NCBI GenBank assembly: GCA_015057165.1
Contig: SVEY01000002.1
Coordinates: forward strand, 1-64,000
Length of the DNA stretch: 64,000 nucleotides
Direction of reading: 5' to 3'
Source of the DNA: Lachnospiraceae bacterium
GTDB taxonomy: Bacteria > Bacillota > Clostridia > Lachnospirales > Lachnospiraceae
Of this stretch, positions 1 to 7,540 are shown piece by piece. A model generated the notes under the pieces. It was not told the origin of the DNA and searched no databases. It saw only the letters and a program-made list of their open reading frames with translations. The stretch's first letter is position 1, and each line of letters begins with the position of its first letter. The translations under genes and the position numbers were made by a program.

Positions 1-13
1 TGTTTTTTATAAA

Positions 14-49
14 AAAGACCCCTATACCATTTCTGGTATAGAGATCTTT
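14..49. terminator. Hairpin terminator at left edge
   Basis: CTATACC (22-28) pairs with GGTATAG (35-41) across a 6-nt loop, and the stem is extended by AAAGA/TCTTT. It looks like the terminator of a gene that lies off the left edge. The T-run is short, so it could also be bidirectional. Confidence 0.55.
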
Positions 50-247
50 GTCTTGTCATCTTAACTTAATGACATTGACCTTAGGGTCTGCTTTTTTATT
101 ATAGTGTTTACATATACGGGGGGTTAGACAAACTATGAGACTGCAAAGCACGATATAAATGTTCTGGCAATGATTGGAACAGAAACGCGCCTATTTGTGT
201 TAAAATAAGAATTGCAGTGAGATTAACATATTTAGAGGAAATGGCTT

Positions 248-703
248 ATGAAAAAATACTTTATAACGATAATTGTAGCGGTAATGCTTGTTTTAGCAGG
301 TTGCTCATGTAGTAAAGAAGCAGATAATGCTGCTAATACCAGTACCTTAACGAGTGTAAATGAAGAGAAAAAGGATATGACAGCAAAAAATAAAACTTAT
401 AAACAGATTAGTCAAGAAGAAGCAAAAGAAATGATGAAAAGAGATGATGGTCACATTATTGTAGATGTACGCCGTCAGGATGAATATGATAGCGGACACA
501 TCGCAGGCGCAATTTTAATACCTAATGAAAGTATTGGAACTTCGCAACCAGATCCATTAAAAGACCTAGATCAGATTATACTAGTATACTGTAGGACGGG
601 AAATAGAAGTAAGCAAGCAGCGCAGAAACTAGCTGATTTGGGCTATACAAATGTATATGAATTTGGTGGAATCAATACGTGGGATGGAGATGTTGTTCAA
701 TAA
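248..703 (+). CDS. Rhodanese-like domain lipoprotein
   Basis: This 151-residue protein starts with a lipoprotein signal (hydrophobic stretch ending in the lipobox LAGC, so the mature protein would start at Cys19) and should be anchored outside the membrane. After a Ser/Thr/Lys-rich linker of about 35 residues comes one rhodanese domain (about residues 50-150). It carries the DVRRQDEYDSGHI substrate-loop region and the active-site loop VYCRTGNRSKQA, where Cys would carry a persulfide. Extracytoplasmic single-domain rhodaneses are common in Firmicutes, and their sulfur donor or acceptor is usually unknown. AGAGGAAA lies before the ATG. It is host DNA, outside the ICE. Confidence 0.88.
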   Translation: MKKYFITIIVAVMLVLAGCSCSKEADNAANTSTLTSVNEEKKDMTAKNKTYKQISQEEAKEMMKRDDGHIIVDVRRQDEYDSGHIAGAILIPNESIGTSQPDPLKDLDQIILVYCRTGNRSKQAAQKLADLGYTNVYEFGGINTWDGDVVQ

Positions 704-746
704 GTTAGTTAGATAGATAAATCGGGATTTATGGAGGTGTTGATAT

Positions 747-1055
747 ATGGATTTGAAAGATGTGAGTACACAGTCAGCAGAAATAAGAAGCCGCTATCAT
801 GATTTGGAAAGGCAGATTCACGGCTCTGTCTGGTCGGTGGAAGAAGATGCGTTAGCTTTTCTGACTGATGCTGGATTGGTCGGAAGATTTACGATGGATA
901 ATCAGGGACGCTGGCCAAGTGAAGATAAAGAACTGCTTCCTTCCAAGATTGGCGAATGTGTCTGGTGGTTGGCCGTTCTTGCCGAAAGAATGGAGTTAGA
1001 CTTTGCAGATTGTGTAGAGCAATTCCTTAATGAACGGTTGACGGCTTTAGAGTGA
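747..1055 (+). CDS. MazG-like small helical protein
   Basis: This 102-residue protein follows the rhodanese gene by 43 bp and has a strong GGAGGTG site. It is predicted to be all-helical. The C-terminal half, with the pattern GECVWWLAVLAERMELD, resembles the EExxD-type helices of MazG-like nucleotide pyrophosphohydrolases. Only one of the usual acidic motifs can be recognised, so catalytic activity is uncertain. Base composition is less AT-biased than in the element to the right, consistent with host DNA. Confidence 0.55.
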   Translation: MDLKDVSTQSAEIRSRYHDLERQIHGSVWSVEEDALAFLTDAGLVGRFTMDNQGRWPSEDKELLPSKIGECVWWLAVLAERMELDFADCVEQFLNERLTALE

Positions 1056-1083
1056 TAAATTCAAGTTTGAAGAGGATATAAAA

Positions 1084-1146
1084 ATGAATAATAACGATGA
1101 ATTGCAAATGCAAGTATCACCTATCTGTAATAAAAATGGAGACTAA
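1084..1146 (+). pseudogene. Truncated host gene fragment (20 codons)
   Basis: A 20-codon ORF (MNNNDELQMQVSPICNKNGD) ends in TAA just before the tRNA. From memory, the start resembles the N-terminus of small Clostridial proteins beginning with a similar LQMQVSPIC stretch, which suggests a truncated gene. It follows the MazG-like gene closely and has only a weak GAGGA site. It could instead be spurious. Confidence 0.35.
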
Positions 1147-1170
1147 AGACATCCATTTATCACACGCTAT

Positions 1171-1199
1171 TTGATTATTACCTTAATCTTTGTTATACT
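1171..1199 (+). promoter_or_regulatory. tRNA-Thr promoter
   Basis: TTGATT (1171-1176) and TATACT (1194-1199) are separated by exactly 17 bp and lie 15 bp upstream of the mature tRNA 5' end, as expected for a sigma-A promoter serving the tRNA. Confidence 0.7.
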
Positions 1200-1214
1200 T
1201 ACTCAGTAATATTT

Positions 1215-1287
1215 GCTGGCGTGGCACAGTCGGTAGCGCACCTCATTGGTAGTGAGGAGGTCACGGGTTCGATTCCCGTCGCTAGCT
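1215..1287 (+). tRNA. tRNA-Thr (anticodon GGT)
   Basis: The 73 nt fold as a complete cloverleaf. The acceptor stem pairs GCTGGCG (1215-1221) with CGCTAGC (1280-1286), and the discriminator base is T1287. The anticodon stem CCTCA/TGAGG encloses the loop TTGGTAG, giving anticodon GGT (Thr, codons ACC/ACT). The T stem is ACGGG/CCCGT with loop TTCGATT. The D stem has an A-C mismatch at position 12-23. CCA is not encoded. The 3' part is the attachment site of the ICE, and integration has left the tRNA intact on this side. Confidence 0.95.
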
Positions 1288-1289
1288 TT
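1265..1289 (+). repeat. attL core, 25-bp direct repeat
   Basis: Twenty-five bases starting GGGTTCGATTCCCGTC and ending GCTAGCTTT, spanning the T loop to just past the tRNA end, recur identically at 62297-62321. This is the duplicated core expected after tyrosine-recombinase integration into a tRNA 3' end. Confidence 0.95.
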
Positions 1290-1405
1290 TTGGAAGATTT
1301 GTCGATTTAACGCGACAATCACAAACAAACCGCGTAAAATACACGCTTATAAGGTGAAAAATAATTAAGAAAAACTAAAAATATTTAGAAAATTAAAAGA
1401 AAAAA

Positions 1406-1455
1406 TTTGTCCATATTCGTCCATTTGATAAATAATTTGTCCAAAATTTGTCCTT
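1406..1455. repeat. Left integrase arm-type sites (TTTGTCCAT repeats)
   Basis: Four near-copies of TTTGTCCAT occur at 1406-1414, 1416-1424 (TTCGTCCAT), 1436-1444 (TTTGTCCAA) and 1447-1455 (TTTGTCCTT), spaced 10, 20 and 11 bp, roughly one or two helical turns. Two more sit just inside attR (62229 and 62240). Repeats inside both ends match arm-type binding sites for the N-terminal domain of a tyrosine integrase. Confidence 0.7.
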
Positions 1456-1475
1456 TATTTCCGGAATTATTTAAT

Positions 1476-1511
1476 AAAAAAAGAACTGATTCTTTTGAGT
1501 CAGTTCTTTTT
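1476..1511. terminator. Bidirectional terminator after the integrase
   Basis: AAAAAAGAACTGA (about 1476-1489) pairs with TCAGTTCTTTTT (1500-1511), giving a stem with A-run and T-run on either side. It lies 18 bp beyond the integrase stop codon and would end the leftward integrase transcript and any transcript leaving the tRNA. Confidence 0.8.
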
Positions 1512-1528
1512 GTATATAAAAGAATTTA

Positions 1529-2497
1529 TTATAAACCAAGTTTCTTGAATATTTCCTTTTTTTTAGTCTTATCAGCCATAGAATGTCTATAAGTTTGTTT
1601 CATAACATGATCTGTTTTATATCCAACTACAGCCATAATGTCTACATCAGGAACACCTTCTGCAGATAATTTAGAAACACAATAATGTCGAAGCTTATGC
1701 AAACTAAAATGTTCAATGTTTAATTCTTTTTGTGTTTTAACAAGCCATTTATAAATTTGATTTGGATATCCATTAAAAATATATCCTTTTTCCATGATTA
1801 AATCTATAATACTATCATCTAATACTATTTCTCTTGTAGAAGATGCGGTTTTTGTAGATTTAATTACCCATTGTTTATTTGAATCTTGTACTTTTGCTTT
1901 GTTAATATGAAGAGTGTTTCCTTCTAGGTCATCTAAAGTTAAAGCACATATTTCAGAACGACGTAATCCATGACATGCCAAAAGAAAAGGAATTTGAAAT
2001 TCAGTTCCAACTGCAGCTTCTTTTATAGCCTGTATATCCTCATCTGTGGGGATATAATCCTCTTTAGGCATTATTTTAGGCAGAGTAGTTTTTAGCACGA
2101 AATCAGGGCGATATAGAGCCAAAACAGTAGATATAAAAGAATGGTAGTTACGTGTACTCTTAGGTGAATGTGTTTTTGAGTATTCGTTAATTTCTACTTG
2201 AATATCTATTTGTGTTATATCGCCGATATCTTTATTTGCAAGATTATCGGAAAATTGCTTTATTAACCCATTATAACCTCTTAAGGTAGAAGCAGATAGT
2301 ACATTGGATTTGATTTTAATATAATTGTTAGCACAATTAATTAATGTATAACCGTAATGTACATTTTCTTTTCTGTTTTCTATTGCATACATTATTTCTT
2401 TTTGCGTTGGTTTATGATCAAAATTAAACGTATATATTTTTTTATCTATCATTTTTCTAACTCTGTATGAATTTTTGGAGCGTTTTTCAATCTTCAT
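1529..2497 (-). CDS. int: Tyrosine recombinase / ICE integrase
   Basis: This 322-residue site-specific recombinase would integrate and excise the element at the tRNA-Thr 3' end. The N-terminal part (about 1-60) is a probable arm-binding domain, followed by a SAM-like core-binding domain (about 55-140) and the catalytic domain (about 150-322). Visible catalytic residues are Arg179 (HGLRRSE), a Lys near 213-216, His267 and Arg270 (SLHKLRH), and nucleophile Tyr303 (QTYRH). The usual His/Trp between the last two is Tyr293 (VVGYKTD), a known kind of variation. It is transcribed toward attL and lies 10 bp downstream of the repressor gene in the same direction, so excision is probably tied to repressor transcription. 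Confidence 0.95.
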   Translation of the reverse strand: MKIEKRSKNSYRVRKMIDKKIYTFNFDHKPTQKEIMYAIENRKENVHYGYTLINCANNYIKIKSNVLSASTLRGYNGLIKQFSDNLANKDIGDITQIDIQVEINEYSKTHSPKSTRNYHSFISTVLALYRPDFVLKTTLPKIMPKEDYIPTDEDIQAIKEAAVGTEFQIPFLLACHGLRRSEICALTLDDLEGNTLHINKAKVQDSNKQWVIKSTKTASSTREIVLDDSIIDLIMEKGYIFNGYPNQIYKWLVKTQKELNIEHFSLHKLRHYCVSKLSAEGVPDVDIMAVVGYKTDHVMKQTYRHSMADKTKKKEIFKKLGL

Positions 2498-2507
2498 AGA
2501 ATTTCCT

Positions 2508-2873
2508 TTATTTATCTTTCTTTTTTAAAACTATTAACATATTGTATGTGGCTTTTATTTCTTCTTGTGAAGCAGTACATAAAATATTAAACAATTGTTC
2601 TAATTCTTTATTTGAAGCTATTTTATTAGCAATTACAAACGTTTTATCAGTTATATTCGTATTTGAATTATTTAAACTTTCCCAACCAAGTAAATATGCA
2701 GGAGTAGTATTAAGAGCATTTGCCATTAAATTAACTTTTGCTAGTGGTAAATCACGTGCTGATTCAATTTTATTTATTGATGAACGTGATTTATAACCTA
2801 CTCTTTGTGCTAGTTCATCTTGCGTTAGATTTAATTCAATTCTTTTTCGCTTAATTCGTTCGCCGATGGTCAT
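2508..2873 (-). CDS. CI-like XRE repressor
   Basis: This is a 121-residue XRE regulator. The N-terminal HTH (about residues 3-60, MTIGERIKRKRIELNLTQDE then the recognition region RSSINKIESA) is followed by a short C-terminal helical tail. I chose the internal ATG at 2873 because AAAGGAG sits 7 nt before it, while the upstream in-frame ATG (2900) has no ribosome binding site. The gene is divergent from the small HTH gene at 3021, with four TGTAGA/TCTACA operators in and beside the divide, a lambda-like maintenance switch. It lacks the peptidase domain of LexA/CI repressors, so induction would need another route. Confidence 0.85.
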   Translation of the reverse strand: MTIGERIKRKRIELNLTQDELAQRVGYKSRSSINKIESARDLPLAKVNLMANALNTTPAYLLGWESLNNSNTNITDKTFVIANKIASNKELEQLFNILCTASQEEIKATYNMLIVLKKKDK

Positions 2874-2902
2874 AAAGCTCTCCTTTTTTATTACTTTCAT
2901 TT

Positions 2903-2934
2903 ATTATAATACCTTGTAGAAAAAAATTCTACAA
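2903..2934 (-). promoter_or_regulatory. Repressor promoter with overlapping operator
   Basis: On the minus strand a TATAAT -10 lies at 2908-2903. The 21-bp palindrome TTGTAGAA-AAAAA-TTCTACAA (2914-2934) covers the -35 position, which has no good consensus. This suggests that the repressor/integrase promoter is autoregulated. Confidence 0.6.
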
Positions 2935-2949
2935 TAATTTGAAGAAATA

Positions 2950-3002
2950 TGTTGACAATATGTCTACAATGAAATATTATTGATGTAGACAATATGTCTA
3001 CA
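2950..3002 (+). promoter_or_regulatory. Rightward early promoter with two operators
   Basis: TTGACA (2952-2957), a 17-bp spacer and TATTAT (2975-2980) form a near-consensus promoter for the small HTH gene. One operator, TGTTGAC-AATAT-GTCTACA (2950-2968), overlaps the -35. A perfect copy, TGTAGAC-AATAT-GTCTACA (2984-3002), covers the expected start of transcription. A bound repressor would silence the promoter. Confidence 0.82.
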
Positions 3003-3020
3003 AAATGGAAGGAGTGTAAA

Positions 3021-3239
3021 ATGATAAATTCTAGTAAACTTGAAGATAAGATTATTCAAAGTGGATTAAAAAAGAAGTATATTGCAGAACAACTAAAAAT
3101 TTCTATCCAAACTCTAAGACAAAAAATTTATAATAAAAACGATTTTTTAGTATCTGAGGCATCCGCACTAATTGAGATTCTTAATATTGAACCAGAAGAA
3201 GCAAATGAAATTTTTTTTGCGAAAGATGTAGACAATTAG
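3021..3239 (+). CDS. Small Cro-like HTH protein
   Basis: This 72-residue DNA-binding protein has one HTH (KKYIAEQLKISIQTLRQKIY, about residues 16-36). It is divergent from the CI-like repressor, the position of a Cro-type antirepressor. I used the ATG at 3021 (AAGGAG 7 nt before) rather than the upstream ATG at 2994, which lies inside an operator. Its last codons overlap another operator (3227-3245). Confidence 0.7.
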   Translation: MINSSKLEDKIIQSGLKKKYIAEQLKISIQTLRQKIYNKNDFLVSEASALIEILNIEPEEANEIFFAKDVDN

Positions 3240-3245
3240 TCTACA
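3227..3245. promoter_or_regulatory. Fourth TGTAGAC operator
   Basis: TGTAGAC-AATTA-GTCTACA has the same perfect 7-bp arms as the operators at 2950-3002 and lies across the stop codon of the Cro-like gene. It may act as an auxiliary site for looping or a roadblock before the next genes. Confidence 0.7.
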
Positions 3246-3298
3246 ATTCTTGCTATACTACGCATAGCAAGAATATTTATACTTTACAAGTATAAATA
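3246..3298. terminator. Tandem hairpins, possible attenuator
   Basis: Two perfect 11-bp stems lie back to back. ATTCTTGCTAT (3246-3256) pairs with ATAGCAAGAAT (3264-3274), and TATTTATACTT (3274-3284) pairs with AAGTATAAATA (3288-3298). The first is followed by ATTTATACTTT, a weak terminator tail. They separate the Cro-like gene from the next small HTH gene. Confidence 0.5.
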
Positions 3299-3337
3299 TA
3301 AACATATTGCTAATCAATAAGAAAAGAGGTGGAATTT

Positions 3338-3559
3338 ATGCCATATGTTAAAACTTTAACAGCAAAAGAACGTGCATACGAACATTTATTTGTTTGTTTA
3401 AAGAAGCAAAAGCAGTGCGAAATAGCAAAATTATTAAATATTTCACAACCGACTGTTTCCAGAAAAATAAAAAAGCTTGTTTTTACATATGACGAACTTG
3501 TAAAGATTTTCGAATTTTTGAAGATTCCAAAAGAATCAATTGGGGAATTTTTTATGTAA
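3338..3559 (+). CDS. Small HTH protein
   Basis: This 73-residue protein has a central HTH (QCEIAKLLNISQPTVSRKIK, about residues 26-46), likely DNA-binding. I chose the ATG at 3338 because AGAGGTGG lies 6-12 nt before it; an upstream in-frame GTG overlaps that site. It is one of three consecutive HTH genes between the immunity region and parA, probably transcriptional regulators of the early operon. Nothing in the sequence shows a target. Confidence 0.65.
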   Translation: MPYVKTLTAKERAYEHLFVCLKKQKQCEIAKLLNISQPTVSRKIKKLVFTYDELVKIFEFLKIPKESIGEFFM

Positions 3560-3601
3560 TGAAAATCTAAATGTAGTAAATGAACGAATGAAAGGACTAA
3601 T

Positions 3602-3853
3602 ATGCCAAAAGTATATTTAACAAATGAGGAGAAAATAAAAGCCTTAAATGAACGAAAAATGAATAATTTTATTGCTCAAATTGAAAAAACTTTGAAAGAC
3701 GAGCATATAACACAACATCAAGTTGCACAAGCGTTAGATATATCTGATGGTGCGTGGTCCCAACGTATACGAAAAGGTCATATAAGACTTAATGAATTAT
3801 ATGCAATTGCCTCATTACTAAATATAGATGTAAAAGAATTATTTGATATGTAA
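3602..3853 (+). CDS. Small XRE-family HTH protein
   Basis: This 83-residue HTH protein (about residues 22-78, with HQVAQALDISDGAWSQRI as the core) has an AAAGGA ribosome site and lies 42 bp after the preceding HTH gene. The C-terminal LNELYAIASLLNIDVKELF matches the last helices of XRE folds. It may help regulate the ParA/ParB genes 55 bp downstream. Confidence 0.72.
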   Translation: MPKVYLTNEEKIKALNERKMNNFIAQIEKTLKDEHITQHQVAQALDISDGAWSQRIRKGHIRLNELYAIASLLNIDVKELFDM

Positions 3854-3908
3854 TAAAAGTGCAAGAGAAAATATTGGTGCAATAACAAAGTGAAAGGGGA
3901 ATACTAAT

Positions 3909-4685
3909 ATGAAAGCAAAAGTAATAGCGATAGCTAATCAGAAAGGTGGAGTAGGAAAAACAACAACATCCGTTAATCTTTCTGCAGAACTTACAAGACA
4001 AGGATATAAAACATTATTAATTGATTCGGATGGGCAATGTAACTCTACAGATACATGCCAAGCAATAATAGAAAATCAGCCAACACTATATGATTTGCTT
4101 TTTGGAAAAGAAGATGCATTAGAATGTATTCAAAAAACGTCTATAACAGATATGATTGCGTCAGATCCTTTGTTGAATGATTCAGAACATCGCTTTCCAA
4201 ATGATGCAGGACGCCTATTTTTACTTAAAAATAATGCTGAAAAATTAAGAGAGCATTATGACTATATTATTATTGATACACCACCCAATCTTGGCTGCAT
4301 GTTGGGAAATATTCTAACATACGCTGATTTCGTTATTATTCCAGTAACTTGTGATAGATATGGAATGATGGGGATAAATGAATTATATAATACAATTCAT
4401 TCAACTCAACAATATACCAATCCTAAGCTTAAGGTACTTGGAGTTTTATTCATTAAATTTCGTAATAATACGATTCTTTGCAGAGAATTCTCTGAAAAAT
4501 TACCAAACGTACTTAATGATTTTAATACACAATTATTTGATTCAAAGATAAGAGAATCAGAATCATGTAGAAAGGCACAATCTAATTGTATGTCTTGTTT
4601 TGAATATGATCCTAAATCTACAACTGCAGCTGATTATAGTCAGCTGGTTCAAGAAATAATTAATAAAGCGAAAGGGGAACAGTAA
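3909..4685 (+). CDS. parA: ParA-family partition ATPase
   Basis: This 258-residue ParA/Soj-type ATPase has the deviant Walker A KGGVGKTTT (residues 12-20), Walker A' region LLIDSDGQCNST and Walker B IIIDTPPN. It would work with the ParB homologue 2 bp downstream to stabilise the circular or replicating form of the element. There is no N-terminal HTH, as in chromosomal Soj and type Ib ParA proteins. AAAGGGG precedes the ATG. ParAB on an ICE, with a replication initiator further along, implies an autonomously replicating stage. Confidence 0.93.
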   Translation: MKAKVIAIANQKGGVGKTTTSVNLSAELTRQGYKTLLIDSDGQCNSTDTCQAIIENQPTLYDLLFGKEDALECIQKTSITDMIASDPLLNDSEHRFPNDAGRLFLLKNNAEKLREHYDYIIIDTPPNLGCMLGNILTYADFVIIPVTCDRYGMMGINELYNTIHSTQQYTNPKLKVLGVLFIKFRNNTILCREFSEKLPNVLNDFNTQLFDSKIRESESCRKAQSNCMSCFEYDPKSTTAADYSQLVQEIINKAKGEQ

Positions 4686-4687
4686 TA

Positions 4688-5593
4688 ATGGCAAAGACTA
4701 CAAATGTTACATCTTCATTAGACAATCTATTCAAATCATCGAAAGATTCTATGAAGAATAATAAGGGATTCGAAATGATTGAGTTGGATAAACTTAAAGA
4801 ATTCCCGAATCATCCGTATAGAATTATTGATGATGAATCAATGGAGGAATTAAGTGAATCTATTAAAGAGTATGGAATGCAAGAGCCAATTCTAGCAATT
4901 GAAGACGCTGATGAACCATCTACATACTTTATTATTTCGGGTCATCGAAGAAAGAGAGCGTCGCAAATAGCTGAAAAAGACTTTGCACCTGTAAATGTAC
5001 TTGATATTGATATGGACTTAGCAGCTATTTTAATGGTCGATTCCAATAATAAAAGAGAACATTTGTCTATATCTGAAAAAGCAAAAGCCTATAGGATTAA
5101 ACAAGATGCTATAGGTCGGCGCCAAGGAGTTAGAAATGATTTGAAAGAAGATTCGATAAATGAATCAATTAATTCATCTGATTCTGAAAGAACAATAAGA
5201 AGATATATAAGACTTTCATATTTAACGGACGAAATGCTTTCATTGGTCGACGAAGGCAAAATTCCTCTTCTTGCAGGAGTAGGTCTTTCGTATTTTGATG
5301 AAGATGAACAAGATATAATGTTTAGATTTTTTATTGAAAATAAGTTTTATCCAAAAGAAGAAGAGGTAAATTATCTTAGAAACTATAAAAGTAATGCTAG
5401 TGATGAAAAAATAACGCCGGGTATGCTGCGTCATGTATTCAAAAGGGAAGAAAAAATCAAGAAAAATAATGTTGCACTTAAAGAAGAAAGCCTATATGAG
5501 TATTTTACGCCAGGAACACCAAAGGATGATATGGAAGTAGTTATTCTAAAGCTTCTTCAGATGTATAAAAATAAAGAAATTACACTAACGTAG
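4688..5593 (+). CDS. parB: ParB-like partition protein
   Basis: This 301-residue ParB/Spo0J-family protein has the N-terminal ParB domain (about residues 28-125) with the CTP/DNA-binding box ISGHRRKRAS and the region NNKREHLSISEKAKAY. An HTH-like segment (SERTIRRYIRLSYLTDEML) follows, then a C-terminal part that may dimerise. It overlaps functionally with parA (2-bp gap, ribosome site in the parA tail) and is clearly co-transcribed. Its parS site was not identified. The 24-25-bp palindromes near oriT are a candidate but lack any direct link. Confidence 0.9.
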   Translation: MAKTTNVTSSLDNLFKSSKDSMKNNKGFEMIELDKLKEFPNHPYRIIDDESMEELSESIKEYGMQEPILAIEDADEPSTYFIISGHRRKRASQIAEKDFAPVNVLDIDMDLAAILMVDSNNKREHLSISEKAKAYRIKQDAIGRRQGVRNDLKEDSINESINSSDSERTIRRYIRLSYLTDEMLSLVDEGKIPLLAGVGLSYFDEDEQDIMFRFFIENKFYPKEEEVNYLRNYKSNASDEKITPGMLRHVFKREEKIKKNNVALKEESLYEYFTPGTPKDDMEVVILKLLQMYKNKEITLT

Positions 5594-5602
5594 GGGGATT
5601 TT

Positions 5603-6130
5603 ATGGAAGTGATTTCAAATAATAATAATGAAAAAGATATTTTATATGATGAGGCTGAAATAAAAAACTTGTTGTGGAATTTGGGACGAGTGGTTCGAAA
5701 TGCAAGGCTTAAAATGAAGCTTAACATTAATGAGGTTGCGTTAGCATCTAATTTAAGCCTTGCTTTGGTTCAAAAAGTCGAATCAGGTCAAAGCAATATA
5801 ACTTTTTCCAATCTTTGTAAATTAGTTTATGCGTTAAATATATACCCTGATGATATTTTCCCTTTTGGCAATCCCAAACCTCGTGATCATTCTGCACAAT
5901 TTAATAAATTGACACGTAATTTAGAGGATGAAGAGATAGCAGCTGTTTTTAATGTTATTCAGTCCATGGCTGATCTTGTCGAACATGTTGAATATTCTAA
6001 AGGAATTACAAAAGAAGAACTTCTTGTTGAAAAAAAGAAGCTATCTGATCTAAATAAAGAGATTGAATTAGCAGAATCTAAGTTAAAAGATGTAATAAAA
6101 GAAAAATCTAATAATAAGGATGAGGAATAA
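5603..6130 (+). CDS. XRE regulator with C-terminal coiled coil
   Basis: This 175-residue protein has an XRE HTH at about residues 28-85 (LNINEVALASNLSLALVQKVESG) and a charged C-terminal coiled coil (about 140-175). It lies 9 bp after parB with an AGGGGG site, so it is part of the par operon. It is one of two XRE proteins outside the immunity switch and is a candidate activator for the TTATAA-box promoters, but no evidence in the sequence assigns it. Confidence 0.8.
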   Translation: MEVISNNNNEKDILYDEAEIKNLLWNLGRVVRNARLKMKLNINEVALASNLSLALVQKVESGQSNITFSNLCKLVYALNIYPDDIFPFGNPKPRDHSAQFNKLTRNLEDEEIAAVFNVIQSMADLVEHVEYSKGITKEELLVEKKKLSDLNKEIELAESKLKDVIKEKSNNKDEE

Positions 6131-6194
6131 TATATATGAATAATGAGCAAATAAGAGAAGAGCAAGATGTGTAAGTATGAAAAGGAGTTCCAAG

Positions 6195-6686
6195 ATGAAC
6201 CTAGAAATAAAAAAAATAGACAATTCCTATATGTGTGATATATGGGACATTATGCAAAAGTGTTACAAAAAGGACTTCTATCAGCCCTCAGACAAAGAGT
6301 TCTATTATAAGGTGCTTTCTCAAGGCTGGAGCGTAGGTGCATTTAATGAGAGAAAACTTATAGGTTTCTCTCTTTCGTGTTTTAACGACACTGTACCTCA
6401 AAGACTTTTAGACGGAAAATACGACTTTTGCCATAAAATCGGACTGGAAGTTATGAACGGTGCCGTGCTACCTGAATACCGAGGATACGGACTGGCGAGT
6501 GAAATGATAAAAAAAAATTTATGCATCGCTATACCTTGTTACGATTTTGCGTGGGTTACTGCACATAAAGATAATATTTCTTCTTGCAAAAGCATAGAAA
6601 ATGCCGGATTTAAGTGTGTGCTTGAAAATATAACACTTTCATATGGTAAACATCGTAATCTGTATATGAAAGGAGAATGTTTATGA
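6195..6686 (+). CDS. GNAT-family N-acetyltransferase
   Basis: This 163-residue protein has the acetyl-CoA motif A pattern VLPEYRGYGLASEMI (R-x-x-G-x-G/A) and a motif B-like end (SSCKSIENAGFKCVLEN). Together these indicate a GNAT fold of near-normal length. The substrate is unknown. I chose the ATG at 6195 with AAAGGAG 7 nt before. The stop overlaps the next start (ATGA), showing translational coupling. It opens the accessory region. Confidence 0.85.
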   Translation: MNLEIKKIDNSYMCDIWDIMQKCYKKDFYQPSDKEFYYKVLSQGWSVGAFNERKLIGFSLSCFNDTVPQRLLDGKYDFCHKIGLEVMNGAVLPEYRGYGLASEMIKKNLCIAIPCYDFAWVTAHKDNISSCKSIENAGFKCVLENITLSYGKHRNLYMKGECL

Positions 6687-7048
6687 AAAATAAAAATTTC
6701 TTTAAAAAAATAAAAAGAATATCAGCCAAGAAAGCGTACCAATTAACAGAGCCTCATATATGCGACAATGTTTGGAATAAAATTAACGATTCTATATCAT
6801 GTGGAAGAATTTGCGCTCACATTAATGGAAGTGAAGGAAAGGTACCGCTTCATCTTATTAAAGAACTTATTGAATTAGGGTACTCTATCGAAGTAAGTGA
6901 ATTCTGTTTTGATATAGCCCCTACTTTATCAATATACTTCAACAAGGAAGCTAAAGGGGAACTTTTAATAAAAAAGGGAGATTCTTTTGAGTCAAAAAAA
7001 GTACCCTTGTCATATGAAGATTACGAGAATCTTGGTAAAAGAAAATAA
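6683..7048 (+). CDS. Unknown protein, AYQLTEP family copy 1
   Basis: This 121-residue protein of unknown function overlaps the GNAT stop by 4 nt and uses AAAGGAG seven nt upstream. It is clearly paralogous to the C-terminal 110 residues of the protein at 9452-9943. Shared blocks are AYQLTEP, the NVW-K-I pattern, GKVP-LI-EL-LGYSIEV, IYFNKE-GELL and YE-LGKRK. This copy lacks the membrane segment of the other, so it is probably cytoplasmic. No catalytic motif is visible. Confidence 0.65.
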   Translation: MKNKNFFKKIKRISAKKAYQLTEPHICDNVWNKINDSISCGRICAHINGSEGKVPLHLIKELIELGYSIEVSEFCFDIAPTLSIYFNKEAKGELLIKKGDSFESKKVPLSYEDYENLGKRK

Positions 7049-7074
7049 AAATGAAAGAAAAGGAGGGTTTTACA

Positions 7075-7530
7075 ATGGTTGTTTTCGGAACACTAAAAAC
7101 AGAAGATAGCGGAAAAATCTTATTTCAAGGAAGCAAAAAAGAATGTAATGATTATGCAAGCACATTAGACCTTAACTCCTTTTATAGTCTGAATATAGAT
7201 ACTGATGAGGGAGTTATAGAAGAGAGAATTGTATCATCTGGAGATAAGTTTTTCCGTGTCAAGGATTACATGGAGAAGAACCCAGAACTCGAAGTCCGTC
7301 TTGATGCAAAAGATAGCATGGACGATTGTGACCCATTGATAAATCCATTCTGGAAAGGACAATTAAAAGACATTCCCGAAGAATGGCATGATAAATTTGT
7401 TCTTTCAGAGGGATGGATGATGGAAGCACAGGTAAACGCATTAAGTGTGTATGCTCCTGATATGTTGAACGCATGGCTCGAAGAGACACAGGCAGAAGCT
7501 CCACAAATCCGCAGACATAGAGGAAGGTGA
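7075..7530 (+). CDS. Unknown acidic 151-residue protein
   Basis: No family was recognised. The protein begins with a beta-like segment (VVFGTLKTEDSGKILFQGSK) and contains aromatic-rich motifs (NPFWKGQLKDIPEEWHDKF) and an acidic middle. I took the ATG at 7075, with AAGGAGG 7 nt before, over the upstream ATG at 7051. It lies in a run of small genes that appear to be co-transcribed but separately initiated. Confidence 0.6.
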   Translation: MVVFGTLKTEDSGKILFQGSKKECNDYASTLDLNSFYSLNIDTDEGVIEERIVSSGDKFFRVKDYMEKNPELEVRLDAKDSMDDCDPLINPFWKGQLKDIPEEWHDKFVLSEGWMMEAQVNALSVYAPDMLNAWLEETQAEAPQIRRHRGR

Positions 7531-7540
7531 GGAATAGCAA

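Noticed and set aside
2994-3020. Upstream ATG for the Cro-like gene
   Set aside because: It lies inside an operator and near the transcription start; the ATG at 3021 has an AAGGAG at proper spacing.
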